Source: JBCBJX01 sp038522735 (GTDB taxonomy: Bacteria; Pseudomonadota; Alphaproteobacteria; Caulobacterales; Parvularculaceae). Taken from it: 30,512 bases of DNA. Within the stretch, counting starts at the first letter, position 1. Each line of letters starts with the position of its first letter. The position numbers were made by a program, and so were the translations under genes. Shown one piece after another: positions 24,213-30,512 of the stretch. The notes beneath the pieces are model-generated. The model was given only the letters and a program-made list of their open reading frames with translations. It ran no database searches and had not been told where the DNA came from. The stretch covers positions 1 to 30,512 of the forward strand of contig JBCBJX010000028.1 of NCBI GenBank assembly GCA_038522735.1, read 5' to 3'.

Positions 24213-25241
24213 ATGCTCCAGCACGCCATCAACGATTACGATCTGGCGGTCGACGCCGCCAACCATGCGCTCGCGAAGCTCGAAGAGTTCGGAACGCCGC
24301 CGCTGCCGAAATACTTCGAGCTCTGGTACGCTCACGTCTCCGGTCAGTACCCGACCCTGTCGGAGCGCCTCAACGGCGCGATCGAGTCCGGCGCGCCCGT
24401 CGCGACGGACCTCCTCGACGATCTCTACGACACGTTTCTCGCCCAGAGCGCGGAAAGCTCCACCCTCGAACACGCCCGCGCCTCCCTCGACGAGCAGATC
24501 CTCAATCTGATGCAGATCGTCGGCGACAACATCGATTCAACAGAGCATTTCGCGGACTTTCTTGAAAACAACGCCCGCGTCCTTCCCTCGATCACTTCCC
24601 CGGACCAGCTCGCGAAAGTGATTCAGGCCCTCGCGGCCAACAACAAATCCGTCCTGAAACGGACGGGCGAGCTGTCAGACGGCCTCACCCACGCAAAGTC
24701 GGAGGTCGAAAACCTCCGCTCGGAGCTCGCCGCCCTGCGTGAAGAATCGATGCGCGACCACCTCACGGGCGTGCACAACCGCCGCTCCTTCGACGGCCAG
24801 CTCGCCAGAGCCATCATCACCTCGCGCGAGAACAGCGACAAGCTGTCCTTGATCATGTGCGACATCGATCACTTCAAGAAGATCAACGACGTGCACGGAC
24901 ATGCGACCGGCGACCGCGCGCTGCAGCATGTGGCGCGCAACATGTCGGAATGCGTCAAGGGACAGGACGTCGTCGCGCGCTATGGCGGCGAGGAATTCGC
25001 CATCGTCCTGCCACGCACGCGCCTGCGCAACGCCGCCGTCCTCGCCGAGCAGATCCGCTCGACCATCGCCGCCCGCCCGGTCACCAACCGGGAAGGAAAG
25101 GTGCTGATCAAATCAGTGACCGTCTCCTTCGGCGCGGCCGAGCTGAACGACGGCGACGACATCAACAGCCTCATCAACCGGGCCGACCAGAACCTCTATC
25201 AGGCGAAGGAAACCGGCAGGAACCGCGTCGTCTGCAAGTAA
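24213..25241 (+). CDS. Diguanylate cyclase with N-terminal helical domain
   Basis: The 342-residue product has a soluble helical N-terminal region (1-165; LPKYFELWYAHVSGQYP at 31-47) ending in a coiled coil (about 150-178) that would dimerise the C-terminal GGDEF domain. DHLTGVHNRRSFD (182-194), ICDIDHFKKIND-like metal-binding Asp, and the active-site loop GGEEF (258-262) are all intact, so it should make c-di-GMP. The inhibitory I-site RxxD upstream of GGEEF reads KGQD (249-252), with Lys for Arg, so feedback inhibition may be weak. It lies alone in its orientation just before fliM, with a terminator directly after. A role in motility control is likely by context. Confidence 0.9.
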   Translation: MLQHAINDYDLAVDAANHALAKLEEFGTPPLPKYFELWYAHVSGQYPTLSERLNGAIESGAPVATDLLDDLYDTFLAQSAESSTLEHARASLDEQILNLMQIVGDNIDSTEHFADFLENNARVLPSITSPDQLAKVIQALAANNKSVLKRTGELSDGLTHAKSEVENLRSELAALREESMRDHLTGVHNRRSFDGQLARAIITSRENSDKLSLIMCDIDHFKKINDVHGHATGDRALQHVARNMSECVKGQDVVARYGGEEFAIVLPRTRLRNAAVLAEQIRSTIAARPVTNREGKVLIKSVTVSFGAAELNDGDDINSLINRADQNLYQAKETGRNRVVCK

Positions 25242-25249
25242 ACTGCAGG

Positions 25250-25271
25250 CCGCCTCCCGGTCGGCGGTTTT
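25250..25271 (+). terminator. Candidate terminator of the diguanylate cyclase gene
   Basis: CCGCC (25250-25254) and GGCGG (25263-25267) form a short GC stem followed by TTTT, starting 9 nt past the stop. A separate perfect 8-bp hairpin (GATCGCCT at 25327, AGGCGATC at 25342) overlaps the fliM stop. Confidence 0.5.
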
Positions 25272-25347
25272 GACGATCCGGCCGACGCTGATGTCAGAGC
25301 TGCCTTGGCCCAAGGTTGCCCGTCAGGATCGCCTCGGAATCAGGCGA

Positions 25348-26292
25348 TCAGCCCAGAGACCTTAAAAACTCCGTATCAAGAGGGCCGTCGAGCTTCAACG
25401 CCTTTTTGTTCTTTGACGTGCCGAGGCGGCCGCCGCCGACATCCTGCGCGCCTTCGGGCGTCTTCGCGACGAGACGGATATCGCTGACGCTTGCGGCCGG
25501 CAGGGCGATCACATCGCCGACGGACCATTGGGCGACATCGTCGAGACGGAGAGCAAGGCGCGCAAGCTCCGCGTTCAGCGGCATCGGCGCGACCTGAACG
25601 ACGGCCTCCATATGGGCCGCCCATTGCGTGCTTTCCTCAGGGGTCAGCGGGGCCGTCGAATACTGAAGCCGGGCGCGGACTTTCTCGAACATCGCGATCG
25701 GGATGAGGAGTTCGAAGCTGGCGGGCTCTCCTGTCTCGCCGATTTCAAAGGCCACCTGAAAGCTGATGAGTTCGGAGCGTTCCGGCGCGATGTCCAGCAG
25801 CATCGGAACGTGCTCGAACCGCTCGCAATGGAGAAGCCCGATCGATTCCCCGCAGGCGCCGACCATCACCTGGTCGAACATGACGAGAAGACGGTCGATC
25901 AGGATCGTCGCAAGCGCGCAGTCGATCGCCGTCGGCGTTCGTCCCTGCAGCTCGTCGAGGTCCGGCATGTCGCCGCCCATCGTCAAGTCGGTGATGATGT
26001 TGGCGAAGCGCGGTTCGATGCTGATCGCCGCCGCGCCGCGGTCATCGTCCGTTTTCAGGACGCCGATCATCGCCGGCATGGTCGTGTTGTCGATGAAGGC
26101 GCCGTAGCGCTTCACGGAGAAATTCGAGCCCACCGTTTCCGTCAGCGTTCCGAGATAGTCGCGCACGCAATCGCTCGCATTGCGCGCGAACGTGCCGGAG
26201 ATCTGGGCGAGGACCGGGAACGCCGATGCGTTCATCCGGACCTTGTCCAGCATCTGACGCTTCACGTTGGTTTCGAAATCCTGAACGTACAT
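25348..26292 (-). CDS. fliM: Flagellar motor switch protein FliM
   Basis: The 314-residue product has the FliM middle (CheC-like) domain (YGAFIDNTTMPAMIGVL; ISIEPRFANIITDLTMGG). The C-terminal surface-presentation domain begins VVQVAPMPLNAELARLAL and includes WSVGDVIALPAA and a GTSKNKKALKL end. It sits in the C-ring and sets rotation direction. The ATG at 26292 has AGGAG 7 nt upstream; an in-frame start at 26430 would add 46 residues of no clear homology. I do not see the usual N-terminal CheY-binding peptide (Q-x-E-I-D-A-L-L) in either version, which is unusual. It is transcribed away from motB across a shared 146-bp region. Confidence 0.88.
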   Translation of the reverse strand: MYVQDFETNVKRQMLDKVRMNASAFPVLAQISGTFARNASDCVRDYLGTLTETVGSNFSVKRYGAFIDNTTMPAMIGVLKTDDDRGAAAISIEPRFANIITDLTMGGDMPDLDELQGRTPTAIDCALATILIDRLLVMFDQVMVGACGESIGLLHCERFEHVPMLLDIAPERSELISFQVAFEIGETGEPASFELLIPIAMFEKVRARLQYSTAPLTPEESTQWAAHMEAVVQVAPMPLNAELARLALRLDDVAQWSVGDVIALPAASVSDIRLVAKTPEGAQDVGGGRLGTSKNKKALKLDGPLDTEFLRSLG

Positions 26293-26326
26293 CAAGAGCT
26301 CCTGTCGGTCGCCTGAAACTGCGACG

Positions 26327-26398
26327 ATCAGGGTAAACACGGCCTTTCCGAACGCATCCGATCTCACAGCGTCAGGTCCGCTTATCAGTAACCCTGAT
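26327..26398. promoter_or_regulatory. Inverted ATCAGGGT sites in the fliM/motB divergent region
   Basis: ATCAGGGT (26327-26334) and its perfect complement ACCCTGAT (26391-26398) lie 56 bp apart, one nearer each gene, so a shared regulator could bind both. No sigma-54 or sigma-28 consensus is clear. Confidence 0.35.
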
Positions 26399-26438
26399 TT
26401 GCTAGGTCCGGCGTTCAGCGAGTTGAGCACACCATCCG

Positions 26439-27290
26439 ATGGCCGCGACCGACAAAGCCCCCATCATCATCAAGCGCAAGAGCGGCGGCGGCGAGGAAGG
26501 CCACCATGGCGGCGCGTGGAAGGTCGCCTACGCCGACTTCGTGACGGCGATGATGGCGTTCTTCCTTCTCATGTGGCTCCTCAACGCGACGACCGAAGAC
26601 CAGCGCAAGGGCATTGCGGACTATTTCGACCCGGCGATCCCGATCAGCCGCGTTTCCGGCGGCGGGTCCGGCGCCCTCGGCGGCGACACGCTGATGTCGC
26701 AGGAAACGCGCGCGTTCTCCGGCTCCGGCGGCACCGGCCAGGGCGCGCGCGGCTCCGGCCAGTCGATCACGCCGCCGGGCGTTCCCGCCGCGCCGAAGCC
26801 GCAGGACCCTCTGCTGACGGACGGCCTCGAGGCGCTCCAGGCGAGCCTGCAGGCGATGGCGGAGGCCGCCGACCAGGACGGCGACCTCGCCGAGCACATG
26901 CGCGTGCGGGTCACCGCCGACGGGCTGGTGATCGAACTCGTCGACACCGGCGACAAAGCGCTGTTCGCACGCGGGGCGACGACGCCCTCCCCCCGCCTTG
27001 AACGGCTGCTCGACGTGATCGCTTCGACGCTCTCGATCGCAACGAACGACGTCGCGATCACCGGGCATACCGACGCCGCGGCCTTTTCCGCCGGCGGGAC
27101 CTACAGCAACTGGGAGCTTTCCACCGACCGGGCGCACGCCGCGCGGCGGGCCTTGATCGCGAAGGGCCTGGAAAGCGGGCGGTTCGCGACCGTCGCCGGC
27201 GCGGCGGACACGGCGCCTCTTTCCGAGGACCCCTACGCCCCTGAAAACCGGCGTATCGCCATCACGCTTTTGAAGAACAAGCCCCTGTGA
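26439..27290 (+). CDS. motB: Flagellar stator protein MotB
   Basis: The 283-residue product has the MotB layout: a short basic cytoplasmic N-terminus, one membrane helix (KVAYADFVTAMMAFFLLMWL) with the proton-carrying Asp33, a plug-like segment and Gly/Pro-rich linker (about 55-125), then the OmpA-like peptidoglycan-binding domain (ITGHTDAAAF near 207, NWELSTDRAHAARRAL near 224, ENRRIAITL at the end). It anchors the stator to the wall. No motA is within the window. It is divergent from fliM and 105 bp ahead of flgE. Confidence 0.93.
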   Translation: MAATDKAPIIIKRKSGGGEEGHHGGAWKVAYADFVTAMMAFFLLMWLLNATTEDQRKGIADYFDPAIPISRVSGGGSGALGGDTLMSQETRAFSGSGGTGQGARGSGQSITPPGVPAAPKPQDPLLTDGLEALQASLQAMAEAADQDGDLAEHMRVRVTADGLVIELVDTGDKALFARGATTPSPRLERLLDVIASTLSIATNDVAITGHTDAAAFSAGGTYSNWELSTDRAHAARRALIAKGLESGRFATVAGAADTAPLSEDPYAPENRRIAITLLKNKPL

Positions 27291-27395
27291 ATTTAAGTTA
27301 AAAGTTCGTCTACGCCCCCGTAATCGATCGTTAAACGCTCGACCCGATACTGCGCGCCGGGAAATCCGTCACATAGCGCAGGAGGCGCAAGGGAA

Positions 27396-28697
27396 ATGAG
27401 CGTTACGTCAGCATTGAACGCGGGTGTCGCCGGCCTTTCGGTGAACTCGACGAAACTTGCGACTATTTCGGACAATATCGCGAACTCGTCGACGAACGGC
27501 TACAAACGCGTGGACACGGAATTCGTGTCGCTAGTGAGCGGAGGGGCCTCGACCCGCTACGCCGCCGGCGGCGTGCGCGTTGAAACCTTCCGTAACGTGA
27601 CGGCTGAAGGCGCGCTCGTCTCAACGGGCAACGCCACCGACCTCACCGTGAACGGCGAGGGCCTCATCCCAGTGACGACGGCCGCAGGCCTCAACACCGC
27701 CGGCTCGCCGCCTCTGCGGCTGACGAGCACCGGCTCCTTCAACACCGACTCCAACGGTTTCCTGCGCACGGAAGGCGGGCTTTTCCTCCTCGGCTGGCCG
27801 GCGAACACGGACGGCTCCGTCACCGTGCCGAGCCGCGACAGCGCTGCGGGCCTCGAACCCGTTCAGCTCAATCAGGCGATCTTCGCCTCCGAAGCGACGA
27901 CCGAGATCAATCTCGGCCTCAATCTTCCGGCGACGGAGACGCTCGCCGGCGCGTCGGATACGACCCTCACCTTCCCCGTCGAATACATCGACAGCATCGG
28001 CCTCGCGCAGACGCTGACCTTCGAGTTCGACCCGGACGTTCCGGCGACCGGCCGCAGCGATGCGTGGACAGTCAACGTCTATGATTCCGCCGACCCGACG
28101 GTTCCGGCCGTTCCTGTCGCGTCCTTCGACGTCGATTTCGACGCGACGGCCGCCTCGGGCGGATCGATCGACGCCATCACCAACGACGGCGGCGCGTACG
28201 ACGCGGCGACCGGCGTCCTGACCGTGCCCGTGCAGGGCGGCGCCATCGCCGTCGATATCGGCGTTCCCGGCAACTCCTCCCTCACCCAGCTCGCGGGCGA
28301 CTTCGCGCCGGTTTCGGTGACGCGGAACGGCACGCCGATCGGCACCGTGGATCGCTACGAAGTGAGCGAGGGCGGCTTCATCGAGGCCGTGTACGACACC
28401 GGCTTCCGCCAGACGGTCTATCAGATCCCGATCGGCGACGTTGCGAACCCGAACGCTCTGCGGGCGGAGGACGGCTCGGCGTTCTCGCTCACCCAGGACT
28501 CCGGATCGATCTATTTCTGGGATGCGGCGTCGGGCCCTGTGGGCGGCCTGCTCGGCTTCACGCTTGAGCAGTCGACGACGGACATCACCGCCGAACTCAC
28601 CGATCTCATCCAGACGCAGCGGGCCTATTCGTCCAACGCCAGGATCATTCAGACCATCGACGAAGTGCTTCAGGAAACAACCAACCTGATCCGATAA
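27396..28697 (+). CDS. flgE: Flagellar hook protein FlgE
   Basis: The 433-residue product has the rod/hook N-terminal motif (LATISDNIANSSTNGYKRVD), the DTEFV segment, a mid-region with repeated beta strands (variable hook D1/D2 domains), and the C-terminal coil (TDLIQTQRAYSSNARIIQT, then TIDEVLQETTNLIR). It polymerises into the hook outside the cell and is exported by the flagellar type III system without a signal peptide. The sequence reads as FlgE more than FlgF/FlgG because of length and the large central domain. AGGGAA precedes the ATG. First gene of the flgE-flgK-flgL run. Confidence 0.88.
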   Translation: MSVTSALNAGVAGLSVNSTKLATISDNIANSSTNGYKRVDTEFVSLVSGGASTRYAAGGVRVETFRNVTAEGALVSTGNATDLTVNGEGLIPVTTAAGLNTAGSPPLRLTSTGSFNTDSNGFLRTEGGLFLLGWPANTDGSVTVPSRDSAAGLEPVQLNQAIFASEATTEINLGLNLPATETLAGASDTTLTFPVEYIDSIGLAQTLTFEFDPDVPATGRSDAWTVNVYDSADPTVPAVPVASFDVDFDATAASGGSIDAITNDGGAYDAATGVLTVPVQGGAIAVDIGVPGNSSLTQLAGDFAPVSVTRNGTPIGTVDRYEVSEGGFIEAVYDTGFRQTVYQIPIGDVANPNALRAEDGSAFSLTQDSGSIYFWDAASGPVGGLLGFTLEQSTTDITAELTDLIQTQRAYSSNARIIQTIDEVLQETTNLIR

Positions 28698-28706
28698 GGA
28701 GAAGAG

Positions 28707-28723
28707 GCGGCGCGACGCGCCGC
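28707..28723 (+). promoter_or_regulatory. Strong hairpin between flgE and flgK
   Basis: GCGGCGC-gac-GCGCCGC (7-8 bp stem) lies between an AAGGAG at the flgE stop (28696-28701) and the flgK ATG (28737). No T-run follows, so it is not an obvious terminator; it may affect mRNA stability or flgK translation. Confidence 0.45.
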
Positions 28724-28736
28724 GTGAGACCGACCC

Positions 28737-30197
28737 ATGAGCATCAACAGCGCTCTCAACAACGCGTATTCGGGGCTCTCCGCGACCGGCCGCATGGCCG
28801 AAATCGCGGCGAACAACATCGCGAACGCGTTGAACGACGATTACAACAGGAGATCGGTCGAACTCGCCTCCTCCATCACCGCCGGACGCGGCTCGGGCGT
28901 GGAGGTGGCGGGGATCAACCGCGCCGTCGACGCCAATCTCGTCCGGGATCTGAGGGGAGCGGAAGGCCGCCTCGCAAACGCTGGGATCGCGGAGGGCGCG
29001 GCATCGACCATCGCCTCGGCGATCGGCGGCCCGGACGATCTGGACAGTCTTTTCGCTCTTTATGAAGACTTCGAGACGGCGCTTGAAGCCGTCGCGGACA
29101 CCCCGGAAAGCCAGGCCTCCCAGCAGCGCGTGGCGGTCGCCGCCTCGGCGATCACCACCAAGTTCAACGATCTCTCGGCGACCGCAGCTCTTCTTCGCAC
29201 GGATGCGGACAATCAGATCGCCCGCGAGATCGAAAAGCTGAACGGCAATCTCGGCGAGGTCGAAGCGATCAACCGGGAGATTGAACTCGCGGTCGTCTCC
29301 GGCCGCGACGCGACGGCGCTCCTGGACCAGCGCGAAAAGCTGCTCGACGAGATCTCGCGCATCATTCCGATTAAGGAAGTTCCGACCGAGAACGGCAAGG
29401 TGGACATACTCGGCGAGAACGGCGTCTTCCTGTTGAACGGCCAGGCGAAGGAGGTCTCGTTCACCGCCGCAGGCCAGGTCGTTCAAGGCCAGACGCTCGC
29501 GAACGGCGCCCTCTCCGGTCTTTCCGTCGGCGATATCGACATCACCCCGGGCTCGGGCGTTCTCGGCGTCGAGGGCGGATCGATCGGCGCCCTCTTCAAA
29601 GTGCGCGATGAAACCGGCGTCGAGTTCGCCGACCAGGTCGACGCCCTCGCCCGCGATCTCGTGGAGCGGTTCCAGTCGCCCGCAGTCGATCCGACCCTCG
29701 TCGCCGGCGACGCTGGCCTCTTCACCGATTTCGGCGCGGCGTTCGATCCGGCGAACCAGGAAGGTCTTGCAAGCCGCATCGCCGTCAACGACGCAATTGA
29801 CCCCGCAGCAGGCGGAGAATACCGGCGCATCCGCGACGGGATTAATTCCGTTGCACCGGGCGAGACGGGGTCCGACGTCATCGTCCGGAACTTGATCGAC
29901 GCCTTCCGCGATCCGGCTGCGCCGCCGGCGGAGACCGGCGTCTTCGGCGCCTTCTCCGCGAACGATCTCGTCGCGTCCTTCACCTCCCTCAAGACGACCG
30001 AGCAGCGCGGCGCGGAAACCGCCGCCACCGCGCTCCAGTCGCGCGTCCAGTCGCTTTCGGACGCGGAGCGGACCTTCTCCGGCGTCGATACGGACGCGGA
30101 AACCGCGCAGCTCATTCTGATCGAGCAGTCCTATGCAGCGAACGCGAGGGTGATCGAAGTCATCGATCAGCTCATTCAACGTCTACTGGAGATCTGA
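28737..30197 (+). CDS. flgK: Flagellar hook-filament junction protein FlgK
   Basis: The 486-residue product has the FlgK N-terminal motif (MSINSALNNAYSGLSATGRM, then EIAANNIANALNDDYNRRS) and the C-terminal helix (AQLILIEQSYAANARVIEV, ending LIQRLLEI). Between are the helical D1 segments with LDQREKLLDEIS, typical of HAP1. It joins the hook to the filament and is exported by the flagellar apparatus. It follows flgE after 39 bp with a hairpin between; the nearest ribosome site is weak. flgL starts 3 nt beyond its stop. Confidence 0.9.
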   Translation: MSINSALNNAYSGLSATGRMAEIAANNIANALNDDYNRRSVELASSITAGRGSGVEVAGINRAVDANLVRDLRGAEGRLANAGIAEGAASTIASAIGGPDDLDSLFALYEDFETALEAVADTPESQASQQRVAVAASAITTKFNDLSATAALLRTDADNQIAREIEKLNGNLGEVEAINREIELAVVSGRDATALLDQREKLLDEISRIIPIKEVPTENGKVDILGENGVFLLNGQAKEVSFTAAGQVVQGQTLANGALSGLSVGDIDITPGSGVLGVEGGSIGALFKVRDETGVEFADQVDALARDLVERFQSPAVDPTLVAGDAGLFTDFGAAFDPANQEGLASRIAVNDAIDPAAGGEYRRIRDGINSVAPGETGSDVIVRNLIDAFRDPAAPPAETGVFGAFSANDLVASFTSLKTTEQRGAETAATALQSRVQSLSDAERTFSGVDTDAETAQLILIEQSYAANARVIEVIDQLIQRLLEI

Positions 30198-30200
30198 TCG

Positions 30201-30512
30201 ATGACCGTCAGCGGCCTGCCCACCGCGCTCGCGTTCCGCAATATGAGCCGGATCATCACCGACCTAAAACAGCAGTCTCAGGTCGCGCGGTTTGAAACCG
30301 TGACCGGACGGACGTTCGACCTCAACGCCGCGACGGACGGAAACGTCGGCCTCGTGCAGCAGCTTGAAAAAGCGTATGCGGACGTCCTCGACTACCGCTC
30401 GGCGATTTCAACGGCCCGGACCCGCGCGAACGTCGCCGCCGCCGGCCTCGACGTCGCCGTCGGCTCGGCGGGCACGATCGCGTCGGAACTCATCGCCGCC
30501 CTCGGCGTCGGC
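30201..30512 (+). CDS. flgL: Flagellar hook-associated protein FlgL (5' part, truncated by window end)
   Basis: The 104 residues visible read as a flagellin-like N-terminal D0/D1 helix: MTVSGLPTALAFRNMSRIIT, then DLKQQSQVARFETVTGRTFD, LVQQLEKAYADVLDYRSAIS and a second helix with AGLDVAVGSAGTIASELIAA. The order flgE-flgK-flgL supports FlgL (HAP3) rather than flagellin. GGAG lies about 10 nt before the ATG, inside the flgK end. Only the N-terminal part is present, so length and C-terminus are unknown. Confidence 0.82.
   Translation, partial: MTVSGLPTALAFRNMSRIITDLKQQSQVARFETVTGRTFDLNAATDGNVGLVQQLEKAYADVLDYRSAISTARTRANVAAAGLDVAVGSAGTIASELIAALGVG

Noticed and set aside
27291..27395. Sigma-28-like or CtrA-like promoter before flgE (TTAAGTTAAAAGTT, CGTTAAACG)
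   Set aside because: TTAA half-sites are present but spacing does not fit TTAA-N7-TTAA, and the -10 match to sigma-28 is poor.
27621..30179. Very long minus-strand open frame opposite flgE-flgK
   Set aside because: Antisense frames stay open in high-GC codon-biased genes; the product is Arg/Gly/Val-rich with no domain, and the plus strand has clear FlgE and FlgK.

Overview
The window is high-GC (by eye well above 60%), densely packed bacterial chromosome with an alphaproteobacterial character. UrcA-family small secreted proteins, CadC/TolB/TPR membrane regulators, an Atm1-type ABC exporter, a TonB-dependent receptor, REP-like palindromes and a fliM/motB/flgE/flgK/flgL cluster together suggest a Caulobacterales/Parvularculales/Hyphomonadales-like organism. 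That placement is an inference from gene content, not a sequence match. I see no rRNA, tRNA, CRISPR array, phage or intact insertion sequence.

Layout. (1) 1-1688: a truncated minus-strand gene for a secreted acidic tetrad-repeat protein, divergent from an ECF sigma factor and its membrane anti-sigma factor. (2) 1747-4340: a UrcA-family gene divergent from a winged-helix/TM/TolB/TPR regulator. (3) 4345-6332, minus strand: a periplasmic beta-propeller gene coupled to a CxxCH protein gene, plus a small membrane protein. (4) 6369-8836, minus strand: two acyl-CoA dehydrogenases forming a probable heteromer, separated by a REP-like double palindrome. (5) 9014-11602: a second, paralogous UrcA/winged-helix-TPR divergon. 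(6) 11620-15595: two small membrane proteins, an Atm1-like ABC exporter and a lipoprotein glycerophosphodiesterase, the last overlapping (7) a TonB-dependent receptor gene (15592-17637). (8) 17638-20264: a lower-GC stretch with a secreted S15/CocE-type hydrolase and a VOC protein; the VOC gene is coupled to an MFS exporter gene (to 21448). (9) 21605-24099: a polyprenyl-phosphate glycosyltransferase (GT2) followed by an ArnT-like GT-C transferase. (10) 24213-30512: a diguanylate cyclase, then fliM (minus) divergent from motB, then flgE, flgK and a truncated flgL.

How the genes work together. The 3' third links c-di-GMP signalling with flagellar motor and hook-filament-junction parts. The GT2/GT-C pair looks like a two-step lipid-linked sugar transfer to the envelope. 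The most unusual element is the pair of paralogous divergons (regions 2 and 5). Each joins a small exported UrcA-family protein to a membrane-spanning one-component regulator, and both regulator upstream regions carry a similar 17-bp direct-repeat block. This could be a duplicated envelope-sensing module.
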